From the NCBI RefSeq assembly GCF_964656455.1, contig NC_135715.1, forward strand, positions 146,003,935 through 146,067,934: a stretch of DNA of 64,000 nucleotides, in the 5' to 3' direction. Shown here piece by piece: positions 13,527-24,697 of the stretch. The notes under the pieces are model-generated. The model was not told the origin of the DNA, did not search any database, and worked only from the letters and a program-made list of their open reading frames with translations. Numbering within the stretch: position 1 is the stretch's first letter; each line of letters begins with the position of its first letter. The position numbers were made by a program, and so were the translations under genes. This DNA comes from Halichoerus grypus. Its lineage: Eukaryota > Chordata > Mammalia > Carnivora > Phocidae.

Positions 13527-13692
13527 CGATTCTACAGTACTCCAAAATACCACTGAAGAAGCCATGAGTCTAAAGAATCTTGGTCAGGAAGAACTGGTTG
13601 AGAACACAGGACTGTCCCTGGCACTGCTGTTGACAGCTATAAAAGTAACTTCAAGAGAGCATGACCAACTTATCCCAAACAATAACCAATAA
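13527..13692 (+). other. ZNF804A: Candidate alternative ZNF804A exon in intron 3 (54 codons then stop)
   Basis: TTTTATTTTAG (13516-13526) is a plausible 3' splice site. If exon 3 (ending TG) is joined to 13527 (C), the split codon becomes TGC, again cysteine, and the frame stays open for 54 codons to TAA at 13690-13692. The predicted tail begins DSTVLQNTTEEAMSLKNLGQ and is followed by a short Leu-rich patch (SLALLLTAIKV). No strong donor follows: GTAACT at 13645 is weak and would join exon 4 out of frame. No canonical AATAAA lies between here and exon 4, only AATATA near 13797. If used, it would give a short protein with the zinc finger and helix but none of exon 4. It may equally be a chance open stretch. 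Confidence 0.3.
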
Positions 13693-13863
13693 CTAAATGC
13701 AGTTGTAGCACTATGGAAGGGAACTATACTATATGAAAGTAATTCTCTTACAAAGATTTTAAAATTTGAAAAAGAAATCTTATAATGACATTTCTAAAAT
13801 ATAAATGTTTGAACATTTTTTCCTCAAAAATGTCCTACCTAATATACACTTTTCTTTTTGTAG

Positions 13864-16800
13864 TGCTCCTGGAAGTGGCCCCATGTTCAAGTCAACAACT
13901 GTTACTGTGAAAGAAAATTGTAATGAAATTTCCCAAAGAGTTGTTGTGGATTCAGTTAATAACCAGGAAGATTTCAAATATACTTTGATTCACAGTGAAG
14001 AGAATACTAGAGATGTTACCACTGTTGCAGCAGATCCAGAAAGTGCAAATAATTATACAGCAAAAAATAACCAAATTGGGGATCAAGCCCAAGGAATTCA
14101 CAGACACAAAATTGGCTTTTCTTTTGCATTTCCAAAGAAAGCATCCGTGAAGCTGGAGTCTTCAGCTGCAGCCTTCTCCGAATACAATGATGATGCCTCT
14201 GTGGAAAAAGGATTTAGCAGAAAAAGGAAATTTGTCCCTGGTGCTTGTCATCTTCAACTATCTTCACCAACAGATGTGCTTTTGAGTTCTGAGGAGAAAG
14301 CTAACTCTTTTCATCCACCAGAAGGAATGTGCACTAACAAAGAAACTGCTCACACTCAAGAGATGAAAGAAGTTTCTAGTGAAAAAGATACATTTTTATT
14401 ACCTTCATTTTGCCAGTTTCAACTCCCTTTATCTTCTGATGCAGATAATTGCCAAAATTCAGCCCCATTAGCAGATCAAATACCACTGGAAGATGTTATT
14501 ATTAATGAAGACAAACCTATGAGTGATAACAGTTCTGAATTGTTAGGAAATAAATCCACAGTTCTTGATTTCACTAATGATTGCATATCTTTGCAAGCTA
14601 CAACAGAGGAAAATGTTAAGGACAGTGATGCATCTACAGTTGAAATTGCAAACAAAAATTATGGTCCTGAGATGTTGGCCCCTTCACATTCTGAAGAGGA
14701 AACTATAACCTTACATAAAAAAACAGATTTATCTAAGAGACCATGTGAGCCATTTGTACCCGTACTTAACAAAGATGGATCCACAATCCTTCAGTGGCCA
14801 TCAGAAATGCTGATTTACACAACTACGCAACCATCAATTTCCTATAGCTGTAATCCTCTCTGTTTTGACTTCAAGGCGGCTAAATTAAACAACCATCTAG
14901 ATAAAAATAAGCTGCCCTTAAATGATCTTTCTTTTCAGCAGAGGGGAGAAGACATTTGCAAGAGACCAGTTTCAGAATGCAAGAACACCTCTCTTGTAGG
15001 ACTCGCTGATTATGACACTGGAGGTAGCAGAAATGAATGCACCCAAGTCACTCCTCTTTTGGTTGCCGATACTCCCTCCAATAACTGTAATTCTGGAAAA
15101 ATTGAGACTGTGGGTCAGAGGAATAGAAATATTTCCTGTAGGATCAGAAGAACAAAAAAATACAATTTTACTAAAAATCAAATGAAACAGGACACTCTAG
15201 ATGAGAAATATAACAAAATAAGGTTGAAAGATACTCATGAAAACTGGTTCCGTAAAAGTAGAAGGAAGAAAAAAAGAAAAAAGTTATGTCAGCATCACCA
15301 TGGGGAGAAAACCAAAGAACCAGAAATTCGCTTCAAAATGGAATCAGAAAATAGTTACACTGATATGACTAGGAAAAATCTACTGGAAACAATTTCAGAA
15401 AAGCAGTGTCTAGCTGCAGAGCAATTACTGGACTCGCATCAGCTACCTGATAAAAGGCCCAAATCGTCCATATGCTTAAGTGAAAATGAAGAAATATGTA
15501 AAGCCCAGAACACTGAATATGATAGTAATGATGCTATCAGTTATAAAAATCACTGCACAAAGAACCCAGTTGTTTTAAATGAACAATCCAATCCAACAAT
15601 GCTACATTCTGGGAAACCTGATCTAACTTACTCCAGAACTTACTGTGGTTGGAAAGCTAGACTGGCCAGCTGTGGTCAGGATCACAGATGCCTCGCTCTT
15701 CAGAACGACATGAGCTGCCTGAGTCAGAACCCGGCTGTTAAAAGAGGCTATAATTCTCTCATTAACGAATCAGAAAGATCCCATCGAAAACGTAGACAAC
15801 ATTCATGTTCTTACTCTTCAGATGAAAGCTTAAATCGACAGAATTATTTACCAGAGGAATTTCTGAGACCGCCCCGGGCTTCCGCTCCCTGTAAGCCTAA
15901 AAGGAAACGGAAGAGGAAAAGAAGCAGATTCCACATCGGACCCGAAGCTTTTGAACTCAAAGACAACACCCATTATCCCAGGAAAGGCAATTCTTCCTCA
16001 CGTCACCAGGATGAGTTAGTAAGTGAGGACAAAAACGGGGAAATAAAGGCACAGGGCATTGCGAATGCGGAGAGGAACCCCGGCCCAGCAGCTCAGGCGG
16101 AAGACCCGCAGACCTCGCACCCGGGCAGTCCCGCTGCTCCCGCAGCCCGCGGCGAGGCTGAGCATCCGGTGATGGCGGCCACTTCCGGGGAAGCGGCAGA
16201 CATTTCCCATGAACACGCCGCATCTGGCCCCGTAGCCCGTGCCCCAACGGAGGAAGAAACGGACAACGCCTTGCTGGGACGGCAAGAAAGAAGTGAGGAT
16301 ATAAATATTCACGAGAAGCAAATTCCTTTCAAGGTGCCTAATCCTGAGAGGAGCGTGAGGCAGTCACAGCCGAAATCATACCTCTGCCACTACGAACTGG
16401 CCGAGGCCCTTCCGCCAGGAAAGGTGAACGAGGCATCGACCGAGTGGCTGCGTTTTAATTCGGGAATCCTTAACACACAACCGCCCTTACCGTTCAAGGA
16501 AGCACCCGTCAGTGGTCACACCTTTGTAACGACAGAGCAAATCCTGGCTCCATTAGCTTTACCAGAACAGGCACTACTGATCCCAATAGAAAACCCTGAG
16601 AAATTCCGAAACCTGCCCTGTGAGGTCTACCAGCACATCCTGCCGCCCAACATGCTGCCCAACAAGGTCAAATTTACTTTTCCTCCAGCGGCCCTCCCAC
16701 CGCCCAGCACACCTCTGCAGCCTTTGCCTCTGCCGCAGCCCTTATGTTCTACCTCCGTAACCACTCTCCACCACGCTGTTCTGCAGCAGCACGCGGCCGC

Positions 16801-17110
16801 CGCCGCCGCCGCCGCCGCTGCCGCCGCCGCCGCCGCGGGAACCTTCAAAGTGCTTCAGCCCCACCAACAGTTTCTGTCCCAAGCTCCGGCTCTCCCCAGA
16901 ACACCGTTACCTCGGATCTCAGTAGGACCGGTCGGACCACGGCTTTGTCCTGGCAATCAGCCACCTTTTGTTGCTCCTCCTCAGATGCCAATCATCCCGG
17001 CTTCAGTTCTTCATCCTAGCCATCTGGCTTTCCCACCTTTACCCCATGCCCTCTTTCCTTCGCTGCTTTCTCCGCACCCTACTGTCATCCCACTGCAGCC
17101 CCTCTTCTAG
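13864..17110 (+). CDS. ZNF804A: ZNF804A exon 4, terminal coding exon (zinc finger protein 804A)
   Basis: After the GTAG acceptor (13860-13863), T completes the exon 3 cysteine codon. The frame then runs APGSGPMFKSTTVTVKENCN and onward for 1081 residues to TAG at 17108-17110, ending PTVIPLQPLF. With exon 3 and about 85 upstream residues the protein would be about 1210 long, close to the human 1209. There are no frameshifts or internal stops. No enzymatic domain is visible and most of the chain looks disordered. Features (predicted full-length numbering) are a basic nuclear-localisation-like cluster KSRRKKKRKK at 15254-15283 (about residue 593), a Ser-rich SYSSDES segment near 15820, a second basic cluster KPKRKRKRKR around 15894 (about 806), an Ala/Pro-rich patch at about 16060-16160, a 15-Ala tract (about 1106-1120), and a Pro/Leu/His-rich C-terminus. 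Composition shifts from AT-rich to very CpG-rich after about 15860. The N-terminal half and extreme C-terminus look most like the human protein as I remember it. Confidence 0.97.
15860..16300 (+). other. ZNF804A: CpG-dense patch inside exon 4
   Basis: GC content rises abruptly here. Each of the two 60-base lines starting at 16081 and 16141 is about 70% GC, with roughly 6 and 8 CpGs. Exon 4 upstream and the 3' UTR are AT-rich. The encoded segment is rich in Ala, Pro, Gly and Glu. This also opens long antisense frames that are not genes. Confidence 0.8.
16793..16837 (+). repeat. ZNF804A: Poly-alanine coding repeat (15 codons)
   Basis: The tract is GCG, a run of GCC, one GCT, more GCC, then GCG: 15 Ala codons after LQQH and before GTFKVLQPHQQ. 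Low codon diversity makes it prone to length change. A homologous Ala run exists in human ZNF804A, by memory slightly shorter. Confidence 0.95.
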
Positions 17111-17211
17111 TCAACGCCATACGAGGGAGAGAAAATGTTCCTGTGAAAACTATTGCTATATGCGTAAATGCGCATCTACGTGGATAACTAATTCCCTATT
17201 TAAATGGTGGA

Positions 17212-17217
17212 AATAAA
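17212..17217 (+). terminator. ZNF804A: Proximal polyadenylation signal AATAAA
   Basis: A canonical hexamer 102 bases after the stop codon, within GGAAATAAACTAG. It could give a very short 3' UTR. Use is unproven. Confidence 0.35.
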
Positions 17218-17274
17218 CTAGCCAAGATCCGGCCTCACTGATATGAAATCATTTACTGTAAGTGTAATGATGCA

Positions 17275-17280
17275 AATAAA
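17275..17280 (+). terminator. ZNF804A: Middle polyadenylation signal AATAAA
   Basis: A canonical hexamer within TGCAAATAAATTC, followed by T-rich sequence. Use is unproven. Confidence 0.35.
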
Positions 17281-17556
17281 TTCTTAAGTTTCTGATATAT
17301 AATATTATTAAGGCACTGGATAGTTTGCAAATCAATACAATATATGCTGTATATTAAGATGGTGTCTTAAGAGTATGTATAATGTACATAAAATATATTT
17401 ATAGTACTGTAATTTATGTTGTAAAGTATGCTCCTTGGTTTTTTTTTTTTTAACCTTTGTGTATTTGCACCTATTTAATGTTTAGACAAAGCTGATGGCA
17501 CTACGTTTTGTACCATGTTCCTTGAAACTGTAAATTCAGTGAAATATATCTCTTGC

Positions 17557-17562
17557 AATAAA
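17557..17562 (+). terminator. ZNF804A: Distal, likely main polyadenylation signal AATAAA
   Basis: The hexamer sits in TTGCAATAAATTTTTG. It is followed by TTTGTTTTAGTTCG (about 17590-17605), a U/GU-rich downstream element. This gives the 3' UTR length expected for the gene. Confidence 0.7.
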
Positions 17563-17609
17563 TTTTTGTTAAGTATTTAAGTAAATCAAACTTTGTTTTA
17601 GTTCGTTTT

Positions 17610-20560
17610 CACTGTCCTGGGAATGTATAGTAACAGTAGGTTTTGGATTTACATTGTTTCTTCTGTACACTGGCATCTCTGAGCCTCAGAGGCTCAAGAG
17701 AATACCTTTGGAGCTCTGTCAATACTTAAACTGTAATACCATCCTTCGGAATAACTATAACAGGGCCATTTGTTTTTCTGTATGTTCTAATGAGGCTTAT
17801 ACTCAGAATTTACTATATTTCCTGAACAACTGACCCTCTAGACAATAAACCATGGAAATTCTGTTAGAGTAATGTTAGTGTTGGGGGGGTAGATAACTCA
17901 AAAATATGCAAAATACATAGTATTCTTTCAGGAACTGTACAACAGCACTGGTAGACAAGAAATAGCAAATAACCAATATAAATTCTTGCAACATTTCTGT
18001 ATGTCAAAATTCTCAAATGTATCATGCTTATTTTTAATTGATGCAGGAAATATATGTATATAATAATACTGGCATGGATTAAGGAATGGGTTTAATTAAT
18101 CACTCTCCATATATAACACCTTGGACAGAATGGCATTAACACAATCTGTATCTGGATATACTCTCAATTGAGAATCTGGAAGTGGGAAGGAGAGTAAATA
18201 AATAGCCCTTCCTTCTGCAAATCTTTCTAGTAGTCATGTTTGTATCATATTTCCAAATCACCCAGGAACAATTAGAAAATTTCCACATCACCCTTCCAGA
18301 TTCTGCTTTATCTTTAATGACCTCTGCATGATCATTCACTCAAGTGCTTCTACATGTACTAAAGAATATAATTATTCAGTAGAAAACTAGGAACATCACA
18401 CTCTTCCAGTATGGACGCTTTCCAATATGTATGTACCCCAGTCCATGCCACTTGGTAAGACAAAGTCTATGTGTCTAGTAGAGAGGGTTCACCTGACCAT
18501 GTGCAAATGATAAAGGATTATGACAACCCGGCAATGAATCTCAGGACGTTAAGTCCTTCCAAAGGGAAAGCAACATTTAAGTGATGCTCTACTGAGGAAA
18601 TGCTATTTCCTTTGTCTACTGTAGGAATGGGTTACCCTAAATAATACTGAGCATAAATGCATGTTCCCATCACAGAATAATCTATATTAAACTCTATTTT
18701 AAATAGAGAAATAAGGGAGAAAAATCTAAGTTGTTTACTTTCTTGATTATTTGCTATAATAATCATTGATGTCAATGTTTTCCTGAAAAACGTTTGCGAG
18801 AGACTGCGTATGTCCTTTTTATGATTGACAAATAAGAAGACAAAAATAGTAAGGGAAGCAATTCCATTTCATATGTTCTGAGATAACACATTCCAAAAAT
18901 GGGAACTAAAATTGGAACAGTTGAATTTTCCCCAAGCAAAATGTTTGAAACTATCTTTGAAGATAAAATAGATGGGAATATCTACTGGGGAATGCTGACC
19001 CAGTTTGTTTTTAATCTGTCAGATCAGGATCGTTGCTTCTGCTGTTTAAAATCAAACCAAGTGTTTGACTTTAAAATATGCAGATTTTCTCTCTTCTTTT
19101 TGTCATCTTCTGACCATCATCCCAACTTGTTCATCTCTTACCTCTTGTTCTTATTCTTTAATTCCTTTTTCCTTTGACCTTTTCCTTCTCAATTTCATTG
19201 TAGACATCATTTGTGTGTATGTGTGTCTCCCATTTTTCTTTCTCCGTGTTATCATTCCTTTTATTTTTTTTCTCCAATTCTATTGCTTTCCTACATTTCT
19301 TTTTGCTAAATGATATGGTCAGGCGTGCTTAACTCTTTAGTGTAACAGAATACACTTGCTTACTTATAATCAGCTTATTAGCTAGATGACAGAAATTTCT
19401 GAAAAGTTTGAGGAGGGAAGTTGTCAGTTAAAACTACTGAAACTCAACTTGACAGATAAATTAATTGGTTCTTATGGATTTCAAAGGCTGGAGAAGAAAT
19501 GAAGGATAGTTAAGCATATGAAAGCCATTCTGATTATAAATAATTCATCTGAGTATTTGATCTATTTGATCAGAGATTGCTTACACAGTTGGGGCATCTG
19601 TTATACATTGAAGACTCAAAATGCATGTATGATGAGACACTTATTACCTATTTTGAAAACACCAACCCCAGAATCAAGTGAATCAGGCAGATGGACTGAA
19701 GATCAACAATGAGCAAAGCAATCAGGCAGGTTAAGTCAGGGTGGACTCAATAGGCAATGAGGCTGTCAGAGGACCACCAGGCATGCGCATATTGATGGTA
19801 GCAGGAGTCAGGCCAGAGTAACAGTCATATACTGGCAGTAGGGCTGGGCCCTGGATGATGGCTTGTTCATAAATCCTGGAGCTGAAATTCCAGTCCTATC
19901 CAGTTATAAATTATTGTACATTCTATATAATTGGGAAATTTAAATGATTCCAACACTATCTCTTACCCACTGTCTCTAGTCTGCTAGTTACAAGCATTGC
20001 TATAGTATTTGCTATTGTAAAGATGAATGATTTGGAATATAAAATAAATCTGAACATGGAAAGTAACAGTAGCCAAGTAAAAAAAGGATTCACATTGGAT
20101 GACAGTAAGGGAACTCATTCATAACTTCAACTACCATCTCTCTCTCTCTCTCTCTTTCATATATATCTAGCTACATGGATATATACATATGGATATAGAT
20201 ATAGATGTATTCTTTTATGAGTTGAACAGCAATATCAAACTATCCATGGGGCATCTCAGCCTGAATATCTGCCAAGTGTTTTGAACTCAAAATTCAAACT
20301 CAAGATCCTTCATTATAGATACCACTGAAACCTGGTCTTTGCCTTGTGTTTCTAAACTCTGTGAACACCATTATTAAAAAAAAAAAAAAAAAGGCAAAAC
20401 AAAATCCTGTTTTCCGAATCAGAAGCCAGAGTGTCATGCCTACATCAAATCAATCAACAAACCATTTTGACCCTATTTCCTTACTTTTTTTCTCTCTCAA
20501 TTTTTTCCTGCCTGTACATTCTGTATAGTTCTAGTCCTAGTAGACCATAAGCTGAATTGC
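17610..20560. other. Intergenic DNA just downstream of ZNF804A
   Basis: No gene is seen. Short open frames at 18899-19313 overlap pyrimidine-rich, low-complexity sequence and lack coding character. A (CT)n run lies at 20137-20155 and an A-run at 20376-20392. Confidence 0.5.
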
Positions 20561-20599
20561 TTACTTGCTGTTATAAATTAATTTCCTCAATTTCCCATT

Positions 20600-21180
20600 C
20601 CTACTATCCATCCTCCCCACAGCTGCCAGGGATACATTTTTAAAATGCAATCTTTTTATGACACTCCCCTACTTTAAAACCTATTATGAATTCTTAACTA
20701 CTCTAAAAATAAACATCAGAGTCCTAAGAATGTCATGGAAAATCTATGGTGAATTAGGTGCCAGCCTCTCTACTCAGGACCATCCAGTCCAGCACTCCTC
20801 TGGAGCCATTCTAATTTACTTAGTTACAATCATCTTTGACTTTGTGTGATCATGTTCTGTTATCCTGAATGCCTTCCTCCCTATATTTGTCTTTACTTGG
20901 ATAGCTAGTAATGTGTCACACTCGAGTGTAAGTCTCTTCTTGGAATTCTTTCCCGGGTTCCCTCTCTCCCCAGATAAGTTAGCTTCCGGTCCTCTAGCCT
21001 CACATAGCATGCTGTGCACAAATTTTGTTATCAACACTGTGTTGAATATATTACCTTGTTTGTCAAACTCACTAGATCAAGAGTTCCTTGAGTCAGTGTA
21101 ATATGTAGAGCCCCTTGAGTCAATGTAATATGTGACTCATAAGAAACCCTCAGTAAAAGTTTGTTCAATGAGGGAATAAA
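20600..21180 (+). repeat. Ancient LINE (L2-like) 3' fragment
   Basis: Segments typical of L2 occur in order: ACACTCCCCTACTTTAAAAC, CTCTGGAGCCATTCTAATTT, TGCCTTCCTCCCTATATTTG, a GAGTTCCTTGAG near-palindrome, and CAGTAAAAGTTTGTTCAATG at the end. A 27-base unit is tandemly doubled at about 21086-21139. Confidence 0.6.
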
Positions 21181-21448
21181 ATGAGTTAGGAAAAAAATGT
21201 GCTTAACGTATGTGGATGGTATTACAAAGTTCCAGAATTGTTAGCCATTTTTACTCCAAACGGTCCTAAATCCATTTAAATGAAAATGTAATTTGATCCA
21301 AAAACTAGAACTTCAAGACACCATTTAGCATGAAGAACTTCCTTTTAAAGGAGCTATGAATCATTTAAAATAGAGCCCCATATTCACTAATCAAAGTATG
21401 ACTTGAACCCCTTTCCCCACCACAGGAGGAAGGCACAAGCTTCACTAT

Positions 21449-21486
21449 GTCTATCATCTATCTATCTGTCTGTCTTCCTATCTATC

Positions 21487-21525
<39 letters not shown>

Positions 21526-21530
21526 ATCTT
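21449..21530. repeat. (ATCT)n / (TATC)n microsatellite
   Basis: An imperfect run of CTAT/CATC/TGTC tetramers followed by about ten pure CTAT units. Likely length-polymorphic. Confidence 0.95.
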
Positions 21531-21539
21531 TCATCTTTC

Positions 21540-22502
21540 TTTTAGTACTTGTCATCAAACATATGATGTGTCAGACACTAGATTTGGGGGATAAAGAAAT
21601 GAATAAAAATACCCTGTTACTCAGATATTCAAGTTGAGAAAAAAAAGAGCAGACCTGCAAAATCCTATATTTAGCTCTCCAGTTTGCTATGTCATTATTA
21701 GTCAAGCAAAATGGATTGAATTTATATTCACTGGTACCCTTTTTTCCCCCACTGTGTGGCAGTCCCCATTTCTCATTCTTGTTTTTACTTTTTTCCCCTT
21801 TGCTTATTTGCCTAGCTAAGCCACTGTCCTTGGGAGTGAAAGTTGCCACCAGGGATGCTTTCCAATAAGCTGTTTATTTTCTCTCACAAATAAAATTAGA
21901 TAAAGGCTTAAGGCTTACTTATATCATCAGCTGAGGCCCGGGATCCTGCATTAGAGGCAGCTGTAAAAAAGCAGTGCAATTTGTTCTGAGGTGTCAAATA
22001 TGCCTGAAATCTAGCCCGCCATCTGCCAGCTCCATGGATTGTGTCCTCCTCCCCCACCTAGCATTGTCTGCACTGGTACAGAGGAAGAGATTTTTTTTTT
22101 TTTTTTACACAAAGGCACACCATTGCTCACTAAGCCAAATGCCTAGAGCAAGATCCTTTTTATTCATAGATGCATCTTGTATAGTAGCACCTGCCCTGAG
22201 CCTTCAATACTTTGAGAACATGAGCTGGGAATCTACTTGAACCCGGAAGCTCCGGCGAAAAAAACCTAATAGTGTTAAACAAATTTTCTTCTGTTTTCCA
22301 TCTCCTAAAATCTTACTTTTAGTTAATCTAATTATTTTTACCAGTTGTATCATTTTGTGCCAATATTTTGAATATATTGTTTACATATCTTCCTAATATT
22401 TTTCTTTTTTTTGGATTCTGGTTTTAACTGCTGCATTTTATCTTTTATAAATTTCCATCATTTTTATAGAGCATCTTTTCTCTATCTTCAGTATCTTCAT
22501 AC
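21540..22502. other. Repeat-poor intergenic DNA
   Basis: No gene is recognised. The stretch 21900-22085 is better balanced in base composition than its surroundings and holds E-box-like words (CATCAGCTGAGG, GGCAGCTGTAAA, CCATCTGCCAGC), so a regulatory role is possible but unproven. A T-run lies at 22091-22106. Confidence 0.3.
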
Positions 22503-22520
22503 TATTTAAAATAAATTTTA

Positions 22521-22702
22521 GGGGCACCTGGGTAGTTCAGTCAGTTAAGCGTCTGCCTTCTGCTTGGGTCACGATCCCCAACTCGGGGGATCAAGGCCGC
22601 GTCAGGCTGTCTGCTCCGTGGAGAGTCTGCTTCTCCTTTTCCCTCTGACCCTCCCACCTCTTGTGCTCTCTCTCTCAAATAAATAAATAAAATCTTAAAA
22701 AA
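22521..22702 (+). mobile_element. CAN-SINE, sense
   Basis: It begins GGGGCACCTGGGTAGTTCAG and ends CTCTCTCTCAAATAAATAAA plus an A-rich tail. A perfect 18-base target duplication, TATTTAAAATAAATTTTA, lies at 22503-22520 and 22703-22720. The body is more diverged from consensus than the intron 3 copy. Confidence 0.92.
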
Positions 22703-22720
22703 TATTTAAAATAAATTTTA

Positions 22721-24560
22721 GATTTTAGAATATAGATCTCATCACATTTTCATTGAATTAATCATAATTTCGGTTTCATATTATTTCCATGTCTTTTTTG
22801 TATTATCTCTAAGACTATTTTAATTCCCTCATTGAATATAAATTCTATTTTATTCTTCACTACATTTATAGGTAATATAGGCAGGAAACATCGGTTCTTT
22901 TGGAGGTACGCATATGTTAAGTGAAGGAGTTTTGAAGGCAGGACTTATATTTACCCTTCAGTCTTCTCCAAACAGGTTCTCCTATTCTCTTCCATATTTA
23001 ATTTCTATAACAAGCAACTATTCCCAAAACTGAATTTTCATCATACTCTATAAGAACTAAAATTCAGTGAGCTAGAGGCAAGATTCTAATGTCCGTGTAT
23101 GAAACAGCCCATTTCCTCTTGCCTCACTGCCTTAGTTCAACAATTGGACTTCTAACCGGCATACCTTCTGAGTGAATAAGTTGGTTACCCTACTTAGTCC
23201 AAGGTCCACTTTATACAAGGCTAGATCTTTGGCTCCTTCCAAGCTCCTGTCAGTGCTATATTGTATCCTGAAGAAATTACATGCCACCTGGTGTTCATAT
23301 TGCTCTAAATTGTATTGCTTTTGTATTGCTCCCTTTTATAATGCTCCCAATTGATCCAACCTCTTTTTATTGCCTAAACTTGCTACCTGGACACTGTGTC
23401 TTTATCCTCCTAATTGTACTTGTTGAAACGAACCTCTGTACCTAAGTTAATTACGTCAGTCCTAAGTGCTTATTGGCTTAGAGTACACATTGCCGCCTTT
23501 TTAACAAATCCCCATCATATCTCTTAAACTCAAGGAGAGGGAGTTTTTAAAAATCCAATATTTTAGCTACCTAAATGTTGCAGCCTATATTAAATTTAAA
23601 CACACTTTTGAAAACTAAGTTTCAAATTAGTGCTTTGAGTTTCAACTATCTGCTTACATTTTCAATGTATTTTTTAATCTAGATTATTTACAAGTGGCTA
23701 TTACTTTACCTTATGGGAGTTTGTAAGGCATCAGTCTTCACATTAAAATGATTAAACTAAAACTGGTGATAGATTTTATTAAGAGGCTTCCAGCCCCAGA
23801 ACAGTTGTCCTGAAACAAAGATGATAGAAATGATAGAAATATGTTCTACTGAGATGAGAAATCTATTTTCTGTCCTTAAATGCAACTATCCTGACTATGA
23901 CCTTTGTGAAGCCATACTGTTTCTTAGGTAGAGTGAAACATAATGTAATATTTTAAATACATTTTAGATATTAGCAACTTTAACTGCATTTTGTATACCC
24001 AAGGATTGCCAATATGATTGCCTTTCTCCTGTGCTAATATATAACACTATTTTGACAGTATCTTTTTCAACTGCTAAACAAAGATTTATTTGTGAAATTG
24101 AGAATCAAAATGTTTCTCCAGTATTCATGGGCTATAACGTTATTTTTCTCATATACATAATTCCTAAACACGACAACATAGAGGGGACTCTCCAGAAATG
24201 CTTTTGTGTCCTGGTAAAAGTGGCTACAGCTGGACGTAGCTATTAAAGCTCATTATAGCTACACTGTCAAGTTGCTGGAGTCCACATCTATGTCAAGAAT
24301 AGCTTATGCATTTTGGAAAATGAATTTACTAATAGTAAAGATGTTTTTTAAAAATGGCTTTGAATATGGAGTTTTAGGTGGAATTGAAAAATAAAATTGT
24401 TTCTACATGAAAAAATAACACATTATCGTATTTCTATACATAAATTTAAATTAAATCCACCCATAAACTGTGAGCTCGGAGCTTAGTGAAAGCAAGTGTT
24501 TTTGTTGTTGCTGTTGTTCTAAATCTCATGAGTTGTTACTTGGAAGCTTGGAAGCTTCTT
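22721..24560. other. Intergenic DNA without recognised genes
   Basis: AT-rich unique sequence. I see no open frame with coding character and no young repeat. Confidence 0.4.
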
Positions 24561-24571
24561 TATGGTACTGA

Positions 24572-24697
24572 AGACTTGGTCCCTTTCCGGGAACCAGTGC
24601 ATGAAGTACTGCATGCTAAGAACTGCCTGGAACTTCTGGACAGGGTCCCTCTGACAATGCTTCTGTCTCTCTCCCTACAGTCACAGTCAAGAGGTTG
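24572..24697 (+). repeat. Diverged direct duplication, copy A
   Basis: It contains TTGGTCCCTTTCCGGG, AAGAACTGCCTGGAACTTCT and CTCTCCCTACAGTCACAGTC followed by AAGAGGTTGAG. Corresponding words recur in the same order at 25145-25318, allowing for gaps. Confidence 0.5.

Larger units (their letters stand above)
17111..17590 (+). other. ZNF804A: ZNF804A 3' UTR
   Basis: The stop codon is followed by about 470 bases of AT-rich sequence without repeats, up to the likely cleavage site just past AATAAA at 17557. It includes ATATTTATAGTACTGTAATT-type AU-rich stretches near 17390-17420 and a T-run at 17440-17451. The length agrees with the short 3' UTR known for this gene. Confidence 0.75.

Noticed and set aside
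13805..13863. ATG at 13805 as the start of a 1101-residue protein
   Set aside because: The first 20 codons are the 3' end of intron 3. The acceptor at 13861-13863 and the in-phase join to exon 3 explain the frame better.
15957..16321. Antisense open frames of about 100 codons opposite exon 4
   Set aside because: They are a side effect of the high GC of the coding strand, have no recognisable similarity, and overlap each other in different frames.
16627..16848. Antisense frame with a poly-Ala run, and plus-strand frame 16744-17019 rich in Arg
   Set aside because: Both are other-frame readings of the GCC repeat and its surroundings within ZNF804A.
21449..21530. Regularly spaced repeats as a CRISPR-like array
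   Set aside because: It is a simple tetranucleotide microsatellite without spacers, in a mammalian genome.
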